A stretch of 64,000 bases of DNA, taken from positions 50,330 through 114,329 of the forward strand of contig NZ_VRKQ01000024.1 in assembly GCF_008056315.1 (NCBI RefSeq). Reading direction: 5' to 3'. Positions 36,743 through 46,228 of this stretch are shown piece after piece. Below the pieces are notes generated by a model. That model was not told the DNA's origin and made no database searches. It saw only the letters and a program-made list of their open reading frames with translations. Made by a program: the position numbers and the translations under genes. The number at the start of each line of letters is the position of its first letter. Within the stretch, counting starts at the first letter, position 1. Source of the stretch: Seonamhaeicola maritimus. GTDB lineage: Bacteria; Bacteroidota; Bacteroidia; Flavobacteriales; Flavobacteriaceae.

Positions 36743-37426
36743 ATGTCGAACCCCATTCTACAATTACAAGAAGCATCTATCTATCAAGGTGATAGCTTGG
36801 TACTATCAAACGTCAACGTTGAAATTAATAAAGGGGAATTTGTCTATTTAATTGGAAAAACTGGAACAGGCAAAAGTAGTTTTATGAAAACGCTTTATGG
36901 TGACTTGCCTTTACAAGAAGGGGAAGGTCACATAGTTGACTATGACTTAAAACATCTTAAGGAAAAAGATATTCCATTTTTAAGACGAAAATTGGGTGTG
37001 GTTTTTCAAGATTTCAAATTGCTAATTGATAGGACCGTAAATGACAATTTACTTTTTGTTTTAAAGGCAACGGGGTGGAAAGATAAAAACAACATGAAGA
37101 CCAGAGTTGAGGAAGTATTGGACAAAGTAGGTATGAAAACAAAAGGTTTTAAATTTCCACATGAGCTTTCTGGAGGAGAACAACAACGTATTGCTATAGC
37201 AAGAGCTTTATTAAATAATCCTGAACTTATACTTGCTGATGAACCCACAGGAAATCTGGATCCACAGACAAGTGTTGAGGTGATGAAAGTTTTACAAGAC
37301 ATTAACAAAAATGGCAACACTATATTAATGGCTACTCATGATTATGCTTTACTTTTAAAGTACCCTAGCAAAACTTTAAAATGTGATGATAATCAGGTTT
37401 ATGAAGTGGTGCAAAGGAAAGGTTGA
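36743..37426 (+). CDS. ftsE: FtsE-like ABC transporter ATP-binding protein
   Basis: A 227-residue ATPase with Walker A GKTGTGKSSF (about residues 38-47), Q-loop VVFQDFKLL, signature LSGGEQQRIAIARAL and Walker B LILADEPTGNLD. The sequence best resembles FtsE, which with the membrane protein FtsX controls peptidoglycan hydrolases at the division site. FtsX is not next to it here. Instead it is three bases upstream of a methyltransferase and heads the surface-glycan gene row, so they share a transcript. A role in the glycan pathway cannot be excluded. Confidence 0.85.
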   Translation: MSNPILQLQEASIYQGDSLVLSNVNVEINKGEFVYLIGKTGTGKSSFMKTLYGDLPLQEGEGHIVDYDLKHLKEKDIPFLRRKLGVVFQDFKLLIDRTVNDNLLFVLKATGWKDKNNMKTRVEEVLDKVGMKTKGFKFPHELSGGEQQRIAIARALLNNPELILADEPTGNLDPQTSVEVMKVLQDINKNGNTILMATHDYALLLKYPSKTLKCDDNQVYEVVQRKG

Positions 37427-37429
37427 TTT

Positions 37430-38170
37430 ATGTACAAATTGATTAAGAAAAGTATTAAAACAATTATTCCTGATATATTTCTATTCAAAAATGAATTATT
37501 TTTTCGCTCTTTCTATGGTTTGTTTTTTTTAGGGAATAAGAATAAATGTAATATATGTAACAAAAAAATAAGACGCTTTATTAGGCTAAAAAACAAAGAC
37601 CTTTTGTGCCCTTTTTGCGGTAGTCTATCTAGAAACAGAAGACTTTGGAAATTATTAATTGATGAAAAGAAAATAAAAGGTAATCTTCTACATTTTTCTC
37701 CCTCACGAAGTCTATATAGAAATTTCAAAAAGTATAGAGACCTCAATTATTTTAGCACAGATTTTGAGAATCAGTTTTTAGCAGATTATCAATTTGATAT
37801 TACCAAAATTGATCAACCAGCTAATAAATTTGACACTATAATTTGCTATCATATTTTAGAACACATAATAGATGATATAACAGCAATGAGTGAGCTTTAT
37901 AGGGTGTTAAAACCCAATGGCGTCATTTATATTCAAACTCCTTTTAAAGAAGGTGAAATTTATGAAGACTATTCTATTACTTCAGCAAAGGAAAGACTAA
38001 ATCACTTTGGACAACAAGATCATGTTAGGATTTATTCTGTTAATGGACTGAAAATGCGACTAGAAAAAACTGGTTTTAAAATTTCTTCAATTAATTTTAA
38101 AAAGAATAATGAAGATTTTTTCTTCGGTTTGAAATCTCCTGAAACTGTTTTAACGGCTACTCCCTTATGA
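37430..38170 (+). CDS. SAM-dependent methyltransferase with an N-terminal zinc-ribbon-like motif
   Basis: A 246-residue protein. Residues about 40-65 contain two CxxC pairs (CNICNKK and LCPFCGS) like a small zinc ribbon. The rest is a class I methyltransferase, with FDTIICYHILEHIIDD for motif II/III and RVLKPNGVIYIQTPF for the late strand. Similar proteins act in glycan or lipid modification, but the substrate is unknown. It overlaps the next gene by four bases (ATGA). Confidence 0.82.
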   Translation: MYKLIKKSIKTIIPDIFLFKNELFFRSFYGLFFLGNKNKCNICNKKIRRFIRLKNKDLLCPFCGSLSRNRRLWKLLIDEKKIKGNLLHFSPSRSLYRNFKKYRDLNYFSTDFENQFLADYQFDITKIDQPANKFDTIICYHILEHIIDDITAMSELYRVLKPNGVIYIQTPFKEGEIYEDYSITSAKERLNHFGQQDHVRIYSVNGLKMRLEKTGFKISSINFKKNNEDFFFGLKSPETVLTATPL

Positions 38171-39144
38171 GACTTATAACTATAGATGATATAATTGATA
38201 CTTATGTAAAATTAAATCAGCGTGGTTTAAGCTTTATTACCTCAAAAATGAATATTAATGAGGTTAATAGAGCCAAGTCAGCCTTTAACCATGAAATTAT
38301 TAACTCTTCAAATTGGTGGATAATCCCTGAAGTTAGAAAACGCTGGAATAAGTTGGTTACTGGTAACGAACACTTAGAATTTGTAGATTTTACATTGGAA
38401 AATTACTTAAAAGGTAAAAAAAACATAAAAATGCTTTCATTAGGAAGTGGCAATTGCGCCACAGAATTAAAGTTTGCTTCTTATGACAACTTCGGAAAAA
38501 TATTATGTTGTGACATTTCTGATATTCTATTAAAAGAAGCAGAAGAGTTTGCTACAACAAATAATTTAAATAACATAGAATTCCGTGTGCAAGATGCGAA
38601 CTCCTTTAATTTTCCTAAAAATCATTTTGATATTGTTTACTTTAGAGCTTCCTTACATCATTTTAAAAACATTGATAAATTAGTAAGTGAAAAAATTAAA
38701 GCTTGTTTAAAAACTGAAGGGATCCTAATAATTGATGAATATGTTGGTCCTAATAGAGTTCAGTTTCCAAAACATCAAATAAGAGAGATAAACCAAGCTA
38801 TAAAGCTTATACCAAAAAAATACAGACAAAGACTTAATTTAAATATTACTAAAAACAAAGTTTATGGTTCAGGAATAATTAGAATGAAAATTGCTGACCC
38901 ATCTGAATGTATTGAATCTGAAAAAATTTTACCAGCAATTCATAAAAGTTATCAGACTGTTTATGAAGCTTCATATGGTGGTAATATTTTAATGACAACA
39001 CTTAAGGATATTGCACATCATTTTATTGAATTAGATTTTGAAAAAAAAGATATTTTAAACAATCTATTTCAGTTTGAAGACAACTATTTAAAAACGCATA
39101 AAAGTGATTTTATTTTTGGAATTTATAAGAAAACAATAAAATAA
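38167..39144 (+). CDS. SAM-dependent methyltransferase, class I
   Basis: A 325-residue protein with motif I as MLSLGSGNCATELKFA (about residues 87-102), CCDISDILLKEAEE for the acidic loop, FDIVYFRASLHHFKN for motif IV and GILIIDEYVGP for the following strand. It overlaps the previous methyltransferase gene by four bases and the next GT gene starts one base after its stop, so translation is probably coupled. The target in the glycan pathway is unknown. Confidence 0.85.
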   Translation: MRLITIDDIIDTYVKLNQRGLSFITSKMNINEVNRAKSAFNHEIINSSNWWIIPEVRKRWNKLVTGNEHLEFVDFTLENYLKGKKNIKMLSLGSGNCATELKFASYDNFGKILCCDISDILLKEAEEFATTNNLNNIEFRVQDANSFNFPKNHFDIVYFRASLHHFKNIDKLVSEKIKACLKTEGILIIDEYVGPNRVQFPKHQIREINQAIKLIPKKYRQRLNLNITKNKVYGSGIIRMKIADPSECIESEKILPAIHKSYQTVYEASYGGNILMTTLKDIAHHFIELDFEKKDILNNLFQFEDNYLKTHKSDFIFGIYKKTIK

Positions 39145-39145
39145 T

Positions 39146-40033
39146 ATGCTCTCTATATTAATACCCACGTACAATTATAATGCTTATCCACTTATTTCAA
39201 AATTGGAGAAGCAAGCCTTTGAAGCTGGTATAAAATATGAGATTATATGTATTGATGATGGATCCCATTCTTCGTTTAATCTTGAAAATAAAAAAATTAA
39301 TCAGTTAAAATATTCAAAATTTTTTTCATTAAATACAAATGCTGGATTAAGCAACAATCGGAACGAACTAGCAAAAGTCTCCAATTATGATTATTTGTTA
39401 TTCATTGATAGTGATTCTAGTATAATAGATGAAAGTTTTATAATAAAATATGTTGAGTATATTGGTCAAACTGATGTGATTTATGGAGGTCGTATTCACC
39501 CTAAAACAGTTAATTCTAAAAGAAAATTACGATGGAAATATGGAGTTTATAGGGAAGACAGAACTTTTACTCAAAGAAATAAACACCCATACAAATGCAT
39601 TCTTTTTAATAATACCTTATTAAAAAGAGAAGTTTTTAACAAAATTGGCTTCGAAGAGTCGATTACTCAATATGGACATGAAGACACCATATTTTCATAT
39701 AATTTATATAAAATAAAAGCAAGTATAAAACATATAGACAATCCAGTTTTACACGGAGATGTAGATTTAAATACAGTTTACCTAAATAAAACAAAAAAAG
39801 GGTTAGAAAATCTTAATTTCATTTATAAAAATGACTTGATTGATCCAGATTTCGTGACTTTTCTAAAACTTTTTAAAAAAATAAAGCTATTTAAATTAAA
39901 CTATGGCTTAGCCTTAATAAATAGGTTATTTTATTCTATTTTAGAATATAATTTAACATCAAATAACCCCTCTATCTATGTGTTTGATTTATTTAGATTA
40001 AGTTATTTTTGTGATATTAACTTAAAAAAATAA
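39146..40033 (+). CDS. Glycosyltransferase family 2
   Basis: A 295-residue GT-A enzyme. It starts LSILIPTYNYN, has CIDDGS for the nucleotide site, LFIDSDSSI as the DxD region (about residue 90) and a YGHEDTIFS motif as the catalytic-base region. It should transfer a sugar from a nucleotide sugar during glycan assembly at the cytoplasmic face of the membrane. Its stop codon shares one base with the ATG of the next glycosyltransferase. Confidence 0.9.
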   Translation: MLSILIPTYNYNAYPLISKLEKQAFEAGIKYEIICIDDGSHSSFNLENKKINQLKYSKFFSLNTNAGLSNNRNELAKVSNYDYLLFIDSDSSIIDESFIIKYVEYIGQTDVIYGGRIHPKTVNSKRKLRWKYGVYREDRTFTQRNKHPYKCILFNNTLLKREVFNKIGFEESITQYGHEDTIFSYNLYKIKASIKHIDNPVLHGDVDLNTVYLNKTKKGLENLNFIYKNDLIDPDFVTFLKLFKKIKLFKLNYGLALINRLFYSILEYNLTSNNPSIYVFDLFRLSYFCDINLKK

Positions 40034-40947
40034 TGCCGTTATTTTCTGTAATAATACCACTTTACAATAAGGAAAAGTTTATTAAAAACACTTTAAATAG
40101 TGTTATAAACCAAACCTTTAAAGATTTTGAGTTAATCATTATAAATGATGGCAGTACAGACAAAAGTTTAAAAATCGCATCCGAATTTAAGGATAAACGA
40201 ATTCAGATAGTAAACCAAAAAAATAGTGGTTTATGTACTTCTAGGAATAATGGTATTAAACTGGCAAAAGGTGATTATATCGCCTTTCTTGATGCAGATG
40301 ATTTATGGTTTGAAGATTTTTTAGAAACAATTTACACTTTAATTACCATACATAAGACTCATAAAATTTTTGCTACTAATGTGGCATTGCTTTACCCAAA
40401 TGTTACTGCTATTTTAAAAGCTAATAATTTTGATATTGGCCATGTAAAAGTAATTACTAACTATTTCAGGCTTTTGAAAAACATAATGGGTCCAAGTTCC
40501 TTGGTAATAAAAAAAAGTGTTTTTAAAAAAACAGGCAATTTTGACGAGACAATCAATTATGGCGAAGAGGATGATTTTTACATAAGATGCTTTAGTCTTT
40601 ACAATTTAATTTATTACACTGGGCATAAAACATATTATAGAACTGGTATCAAAAACCAATTAACAGCTCCTAATAAAGGTTTTGTTCGTAAAATCCCTGA
40701 TTATGAGAAATACTTATCAAACAATCAAAGCCAAGACTTAAAAAAATTCGTGGACTTTGTTCACTTTAGGTTAGTAGTTCTGTTTAAAATGGAAAGAAAC
40801 AAAGAAAAAGTTAGGTTTTATAAAGAGAAAATTACTGTTTCTAATTTAAATAGTATTCAAAAAATCAAATATTTTTTACCAACAAATTTATTCTATATTA
40901 CTAAACGTATTTATTTATGGTTTTCTATTAGGCTAACCCACTTTTGA
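40033..40947 (+). CDS. Glycosyltransferase family 2
   Basis: A 304-residue GT-A enzyme with FSVIIPLYNKEKFI, IINDGSTDKS, NSGLCTSRNNGIKLAKG, the DxD as FLDADDLW and a YGEEDDFYIR motif. Donor and acceptor are unknown. It ends the plus-strand row, and its last 37 bases overlap the convergent family-4 glycosyltransferase gene. Confidence 0.92.
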   Translation: MPLFSVIIPLYNKEKFIKNTLNSVINQTFKDFELIIINDGSTDKSLKIASEFKDKRIQIVNQKNSGLCTSRNNGIKLAKGDYIAFLDADDLWFEDFLETIYTLITIHKTHKIFATNVALLYPNVTAILKANNFDIGHVKVITNYFRLLKNIMGPSSLVIKKSVFKKTGNFDETINYGEEDDFYIRCFSLYNLIYYTGHKTYYRTGIKNQLTAPNKGFVRKIPDYEKYLSNNQSQDLKKFVDFVHFRLVVLFKMERNKEKVRFYKEKITVSNLNSIQKIKYFLPTNLFYITKRIYLWFSIRLTHF

Positions 40948-41987
40948 ATAATTTTTTCTTCAGAAAATTTCTCTAAACCAATAGAAGTGTTTGCTTTTAT
41001 TTTTTCGTATAAAGACTCATCAAGAAGTTTATTTAATGCTTCTACAAATCTCTCTTCATTCTGATTCTCCACCAATAAACCATTTTTTTCGTTTACAATG
41101 ATTTCTTTAGGTCCACTTTTGCAATTAAAGGCAATAACAGGAACATTTAAGGATAAGGCTTCCAATAACACCATCGGAAACCCTTCTACCTTACTAGTTA
41201 AGACCAATGCCATGGCATTTTTAATTAAATCATAAGGATTATTTGTAAAAGGTAAAAAGTCAACAAAATCTTGAAGTTTTAAATCAAAAACAAGTCGTTC
41301 CAAATTAGACCTCTCAACCCCCTCGCCTAGTATAATCAGTTTGATTCCTTTTCTTACTAAACAAGAAGCATGATAAGACCTAATTAATTTATCAAATTGT
41401 TTGATTTCGGTTAACCTACCTACTCCAATAATGTATTTTTTTATAAAAGCTTTCTTTTGATGCGACTCATCACCTTGCTTACTTAATTTTAAATAATTAT
41501 ATATTGTCTTACTTTTTAAATTCAATTTCTCTTCCATATGAATTCCAATTTCATCGCTAACTGAAATAAATGTATTATTCTTTACGTGAGGTAAAAGAGA
41601 AATCCAAGATGTTTTCAACATCGAAAAATAATATTCCAATTTATAGTTGTGCACACAATAAAATACTCTAGATTTTGGTATAATAAACTTGGAAAAAATT
41701 AGCTCCTTTAGGTATGAATTTCTTGTCCTATGATCAATAATGACATCAAATTTTTCAGATCTAAAAAATGAAATAAATTTTAAAAAAGCTCCTAAATTAT
41801 TATAATCCCTTTTTATCACACCAAAATTAAACAAGGTTCCTTTATACTTATAGTCAACGTCATTTAACATTGACACTATAAATACATTATATCCTTTATT
41901 ACTTAAAGAGATAGACATGTTAGCGGCCACTTTTTCAGCACCACCAAAGCTTAAGCTATCTGTAAGTATACATATTTTTTTACTCAT
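40911..41987 (-). CDS. Glycosyltransferase family 4
   Basis: A 358-residue GT-B enzyme. It has the N-terminal glycine-rich loop SLSFGGAEKVAAN, YIIGVGRLTEIKQFDKLI at the start of the second domain, LIILGEGVERSNLE, and the EGFPMVLLEALSLNVPVIAF nucleotide-binding block. Probably a retaining sugar transferase acting on a lipid-linked glycan. The ORF is last in a three-gene minus-strand operon and its start overlaps the preceding gene by eight bases. Confidence 0.93.
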   Translation of the reverse strand: MSKKICILTDSLSFGGAEKVAANMSISLSNKGYNVFIVSMLNDVDYKYKGTLFNFGVIKRDYNNLGAFLKFISFFRSEKFDVIIDHRTRNSYLKELIFSKFIIPKSRVFYCVHNYKLEYYFSMLKTSWISLLPHVKNNTFISVSDEIGIHMEEKLNLKSKTIYNYLKLSKQGDESHQKKAFIKKYIIGVGRLTEIKQFDKLIRSYHASCLVRKGIKLIILGEGVERSNLERLVFDLKLQDFVDFLPFTNNPYDLIKNAMALVLTSKVEGFPMVLLEALSLNVPVIAFNCKSGPKEIIVNEKNGLLVENQNEERFVEALNKLLDESLYEKIKANTSIGLEKFSEEKIIQKWVSLIENHK

Positions 41988-43533
41988 GCTTTTCTAAAAA
42001 ATAAGAATCGTAATCTATACTATCAATTACTATTCTTTTTCTTTCTTTAAATGACTTACTAAAAATGCTCTTATCTTTATCCATATCACTATACAAAACA
42101 CCAAAAAGATGCCCTATACTTTCGTATGTATTATCTGTCATAAAAGCTCTATTTGGTTTGTATTCAAAATCATTAGGAAATTCAAAGTCTTTAGAGGTCC
42201 AAACAAAAAATGGAACTTCAAACATACTTTCTCTTAACACAGCTTCTGAACGTCCAAAAAAATCAGAATCATCATAAACATTTTCTCCATGATCTGATAA
42301 ATATAAAAGTGCACTTTTCTTATTATGCTTTTCAAGCTCTTCTATAAATGAATAAACTATATAATCATTATATAATACAGCATTATCATAATAATTAATA
42401 ATACGTTGCTTTTTTGTGGATTTATTGCTATTTGTAAATTTATCATAATCTTCAGGATAGCGCTTGTTATAATCAAAATGAGTTCCTAACAATTTAATAA
42501 AAATCACTTTTTTACCAGGTTCCTTTAAAATTCTTTTATAATCTGGAAAAATCACATCATCGAGGGTAGTAGTTTTAACATCATCCAAGTGAGTATAGAA
42601 CCTGAACTCATGACAAGAAGAAGCTATTTTATTAATTACATTATCATGAAAACTAATTGCTCTTTGATTAGCTAACCAATAGGTTTTAAAACCAGCCCCC
42701 TTAAAAATCTGTATAAGACTAGTAGTGCTATCACCTGAACTATTATAGTCTAAAGAGGTAATTATTTTTGGCACAACCTTAAGAGTAAACACGTGACTAG
42801 AAATAACGTTATCATAAATATGAAGATTGTCCTTAAGAGAATCCAAAAAAGGAGTTGTTTCTCTTTCATAACCATAAAGCTGCATATGTTGACTTGTAGT
42901 CGATTCTCCCAGAACAAAAACGAAAACCTCATTATCTGAAGTTATATTAATATCTTCTTTTAAAATATTATTATTAAACTTGACGCTATTTTGCAACTCG
43001 ATATAACCGTATACACCTCTAACAACATTATGGTAAGCATTTCTTTCTATTAAACCAGTCATCTTTAAAACAACAATTACTCCAATAAATAAAAATACTC
43101 CAATAAGATGTTTCTTTGGTAGATTTAATGTTATTCTCACTTTTCTAATTAGAAAAAATAAAGTGGCCATTAATATTATAAAAGAAATAATTGGTAAGGT
43201 TATATATGAAGCAGAAAATTCTGTTAATTCTTCTTTGTTAGATTCTATTAAAAGAAACATATATGAAGAAGAAAAGTTTGAAGAAACTGCAATATAAGAA
43301 GTGGTCTCTAAAACAAAATAAAACAGATATGTGAGAGACAATAAATCATATAGAAATTGTCTTTTAAAAATATTGCCAAAATAAATAGCAATAATTGAAA
43401 AACAGAATAAAACGTCTTCCATAAAATCTCCTTTTTCAACAAAATAAAAGTCTATAAAAAGAAATAAAAACAGATACTTTAGCAGTATAGTCAGAAAAAA
43501 AAGTATGAAAATCTTATAGTATTTAAATTTCAC
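41980..43533 (-). CDS. Phosphoethanolamine transferase-like, membrane sulfatase-fold enzyme
   Basis: A 517-residue protein with five N-terminal membrane helices (to about residue 160) and a periplasmic alkaline-phosphatase-fold domain. The catalytic Thr is in LGESTTSQHMQLYGY, followed by RETTPFLD; the late metal site is YLSDHGENVYD. These marks match EptA/CptA-type phosphoethanolamine transferases, which decorate lipid A or core sugars. Whether the donor here is phosphatidylethanolamine is inference. It overlaps the flippase gene by 11 bases and the GT4 gene by eight. Confidence 0.85.
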   Translation of the reverse strand: MKFKYYKIFILFFLTILLKYLFLFLFIDFYFVEKGDFMEDVLFCFSIIAIYFGNIFKRQFLYDLLSLTYLFYFVLETTSYIAVSSNFSSSYMFLLIESNKEELTEFSASYITLPIISFIILMATLFFLIRKVRITLNLPKKHLIGVFLFIGVIVVLKMTGLIERNAYHNVVRGVYGYIELQNSVKFNNNILKEDINITSDNEVFVFVLGESTTSQHMQLYGYERETTPFLDSLKDNLHIYDNVISSHVFTLKVVPKIITSLDYNSSGDSTTSLIQIFKGAGFKTYWLANQRAISFHDNVINKIASSCHEFRFYTHLDDVKTTTLDDVIFPDYKRILKEPGKKVIFIKLLGTHFDYNKRYPEDYDKFTNSNKSTKKQRIINYYDNAVLYNDYIVYSFIEELEKHNKKSALLYLSDHGENVYDDSDFFGRSEAVLRESMFEVPFFVWTSKDFEFPNDFEYKPNRAFMTDNTYESIGHLFGVLYSDMDKDKSIFSKSFKERKRIVIDSIDYDSYFLEKHE

Positions 43534-44812
43534 TGTTTAAATAATTAGAACGTTTGAAATATACAAAATAACTAACTGAAGATAAATACAATAAGGTACT
43601 AACAATATAAGCGTAAAAAACACCTTGCAGATTAAATTGCTCTATAAAATAAGTACTAAAAAAATAAAAAGTTCCATAAAGAATTGCATCACTAATAAAA
43701 TATGAAGAAACCATCTTTTTAGCATGAAACTGGTATGCCAAAGAAAAAGCAACAATTTTTATAAAATCACCGATAAATTGAAGAATAAAATATTGCTCTA
43801 TAGATTTAAATTCATCTGTTAGAAACACTTTAATTACAATTATCCTAAAAATATATAGACCTAAAAATACAGCTATCATGAAAGGTATCAAATATTTAAA
43901 ATAATTTTTCATTATTCCATAATATCCAGTTACAGTTTTATTAAGTGTCAATTGAGGCAATAAATAAAGCGTAAATAATGAAGAGAAAAATATCATATAA
44001 AATGATGAAATCTTATTCATTGCCTCCCATAAACCAGCACTATAAGCACTTAAACCATCAATTAATTCATTTCTAATAAACAAATAAGAAAAGCTGATTA
44101 ATAGGGAGGAATAAACCGCCATGAATAGATAAGCTGAGATTGATTTCACAAAAGCTATTGAAAGCTGTTTATAACATTTAATAACACCCGAATAAATATT
44201 GCGAATTTCCTTGAAAGCAAAACCAAATAAAAAGCTAAAAGCAGGTACAATTATACTGGCAAATAAGGCTCCTTTAAGATCAAAATAGTAAATTAAAATA
44301 AATGAAATTAAAGCATTTAAAAAGTTAGACAAGCTTACAACTACCGTATATAGCTTGTACCTTTGCAAGCCATTAACTATATAAACTGTTAAAAAACTTA
44401 ATGAAACAAATGGTAGTAATAATGCAAACCACTTAAAAACATCAGTAAAAGAAACATCCTTTAAAATATAAATACTTAATTGTTCTGAAAAGAAAAATAT
44501 AAGTATACCAATTATACCTGAAATAAGTATACTTAAAAATGTAATTGAAGAAACAACAATTTTAAGTTCTTCCTTATTCGTTTTATTCTCGGTAACATAT
44601 CTTATGACACCACTTTGAAACCCTGTAGAAGTAACACCCAAGATGCCTTGTAAAATACTTTTTAAATTACCTACTATAGCGTATCCTGATGGACCAAGAT
44701 AAATCGCACTGACCTTTGAAACAATAAATGAAGTAATTAGCCGTCCAAAAACAACTATACTGTTATAAGTAATAACCTTAAAAAAGGTGTTATTTAATAA
44801 ATTCTTATGCAC
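43523..44812 (-). CDS. Wzx-type polysaccharide flippase
   Basis: A 429-residue membrane protein with about 12 helices and no large soluble domain. The N-terminus carries FGRLITSFIVSKVSAIYLG-PSGYAIVGN, typical of the O-antigen/polysaccharide exporter family. It should flip a lipid-linked glycan across the inner membrane. First gene of the minus-strand operon, with an 11-base overlap to the phosphoethanolamine transferase-like gene. No Wzy polymerase or Wzz chain-length gene is in the window, and the locus may make a short glycan. Confidence 0.85.
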   Translation of the reverse strand: MHKNLLNNTFFKVITYNSIVVFGRLITSFIVSKVSAIYLGPSGYAIVGNLKSILQGILGVTSTGFQSGVIRYVTENKTNKEELKIVVSSITFLSILISGIIGILIFFFSEQLSIYILKDVSFTDVFKWFALLLPFVSLSFLTVYIVNGLQRYKLYTVVVSLSNFLNALISFILIYYFDLKGALFASIIVPAFSFLFGFAFKEIRNIYSGVIKCYKQLSIAFVKSISAYLFMAVYSSLLISFSYLFIRNELIDGLSAYSAGLWEAMNKISSFYMIFFSSLFTLYLLPQLTLNKTVTGYYGIMKNYFKYLIPFMIAVFLGLYIFRIIVIKVFLTDEFKSIEQYFILQFIGDFIKIVAFSLAYQFHAKKMVSSYFISDAILYGTFYFFSTYFIEQFNLQGVFYAYIVSTLLYLSSVSYFVYFKRSNYLNSEI

Positions 44813-44949
44813 ATTGCGTCATTTTAAAACAATAATTAGGGAGAATTTAGAAACTAGTAAATTGCGAACTTAGGTACAATCGCAAACAAAACTACCAAAA
44901 ATTATTAGGTAAGACTAATCAATATTTATTGCTTTAAAGTAAACATTTT

Positions 44950-45504
44950 TTAAGGAATTCTCTTTTTAATCAAAAGTATTTGTCCTAAATGACTTGATTG
45001 GTGTTCCATAACATGATACCAAGACCAATGATTATTCATTCTATAACCTTCAGGAGTAGAAGCCAACCAATCATCATCTTTTTCTTTTAAATATTCTAAT
45101 GTTTTTTCTCTTACCTTGGTAAAAACATCCAAATATTCACTGATAGGTTTCCCTTTAAATTGTTTTCTCGCTTCATCACCCATAGACATTTTTGTTCCCC
45201 AAACTTCTTTCTCTTTGTCATTAAACTCTCTACCTTCAAATGTATAAACCTGATAAAATTTTTCAGTTGCCGCTAAGTGCAAAATCAAAGTTCCAATAGA
45301 GTTTGCATTTTCATCTAATAAAAAGTCAGTGGATTCAACGTCTAAATCTTTAACAGTATATTCAACCCGATTTTTCATATCATTTAACATGGAAACAAGC
45401 ACACCTACATTTGGTGTAAACCCTTCTTCTGCTTTTATTTCTCTTTGTGCATGTATAGACAAAGTCAATACAAAACACACTAGAACTGATAAGATTTTTT
45501 TCAT
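44950..45504 (-). CDS. Exported DinB family protein
   Basis: A 184-residue DinB-fold (four-helix bundle) protein with metal-binding His residues in LILHLAATE and HVMEHQSSHLGQI. Unusually it has a signal peptide (ending SIHAQ), so it acts outside the cytoplasm. DinB proteins are often thiol-dependent metal enzymes, but the function of exported ones is unknown. It lies four bases downstream of a DUF4136 lipoprotein gene on the same strand, so the two are co-expressed. Confidence 0.88.
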   Translation of the reverse strand: MKKILSVLVCFVLTLSIHAQREIKAEEGFTPNVGVLVSMLNDMKNRVEYTVKDLDVESTDFLLDENANSIGTLILHLAATEKFYQVYTFEGREFNDKEKEVWGTKMSMGDEARKQFKGKPISEYLDVFTKVREKTLEYLKEKDDDWLASTPEGYRMNNHWSWYHVMEHQSSHLGQILLIKKRIP

Positions 45505-45508
45505 AATT

Positions 45509-46030
45509 TTAATTTTTAGGTGGATAATTAGTTAATATTTTTTCAACGATTGATTTTAATCGTGCTTCACGACTTTCTGGAGTTGCACTTGGATTAAAAC
45601 TAGATTCACTAATAGCTTGCCAAAACAAACCCTTCCCCTTTTCATCAACAAAATCAAGGGTAATTTGTCTGTTTACATTAGACTGACCAACCGGAATACC
45701 AATTGAAATACCTCCGCCAACATTACCGCCACCACCTCCTAAACCAACACCAACTGTTTGACCCGGTGCTCCATGTAATTCGGCGCTTTTTATATCGATT
45801 AAAAAGTCAGGGGTTTCAGAAACTTTAATTCCCAATGCGTTCATTTTTGAATCTATTGCATCTAATAAGCGTTTGGTATCAAGTTCGCTCAAACCTGTCT
45901 TCATATCACCATAGTATTGGTAAGTTTTATATTTAGAAAAATTAGTAGTTTTTTCAAAATCATAACTAACACGTATAGGTGCGCAACCAACTATGAGTAA
46001 GGCAAGTAATAATAATTTGAAAGATTTCAT
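45509..46030 (-). CDS. DUF4136 domain-containing lipoprotein
   Basis: A 173-residue lipoprotein from the ATG at 46030 (K-S-F-K-L-L-L-L-A-L-L-I-V-G-C, lipobox IVGC). The DUF4136 domain covers the rest: DFEKTTNFSKYKTYQYYG, the glycine-rich stretch around GGGGGNVGGG, QITLDFVDEKGKGLFWQA and a terminal ILTNYPP. Envelope protein of unknown function. A TTG reading from 46039 would add three residues and is not preferred. It precedes the exported DinB gene by four bases. Confidence 0.88.
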   Translation of the reverse strand: MKSFKLLLLALLIVGCAPIRVSYDFEKTTNFSKYKTYQYYGDMKTGLSELDTKRLLDAIDSKMNALGIKVSETPDFLIDIKSAELHGAPGQTVGVGLGGGGGNVGGGISIGIPVGQSNVNRQITLDFVDEKGKGLFWQAISESSFNPSATPESREARLKSIVEKILTNYPPKN

Positions 46031-46228
46031 TTGCAGCAAATTTTTGATTAAAGTTAATGAAAAATAATTCCAATGTTGAATTTTGTTTTTTAATAGTCAC
46101 TAATAATACCTAGATTTTGTATGCATTGATTTTGACAAAAAAACGAGACTTTAGAATAACTGTGGATAAAATTTATTGAAGCGGGATTTATCTTTATATT
46201 GAGTCTTATTATAACCAACTAATAACCA

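Noticed and set aside
36743-44812. Capsule or O-antigen locus with Wzy/Wzz
   Set aside because: No polymerase or chain-length regulator was found, so only a general glycan-locus call is made.
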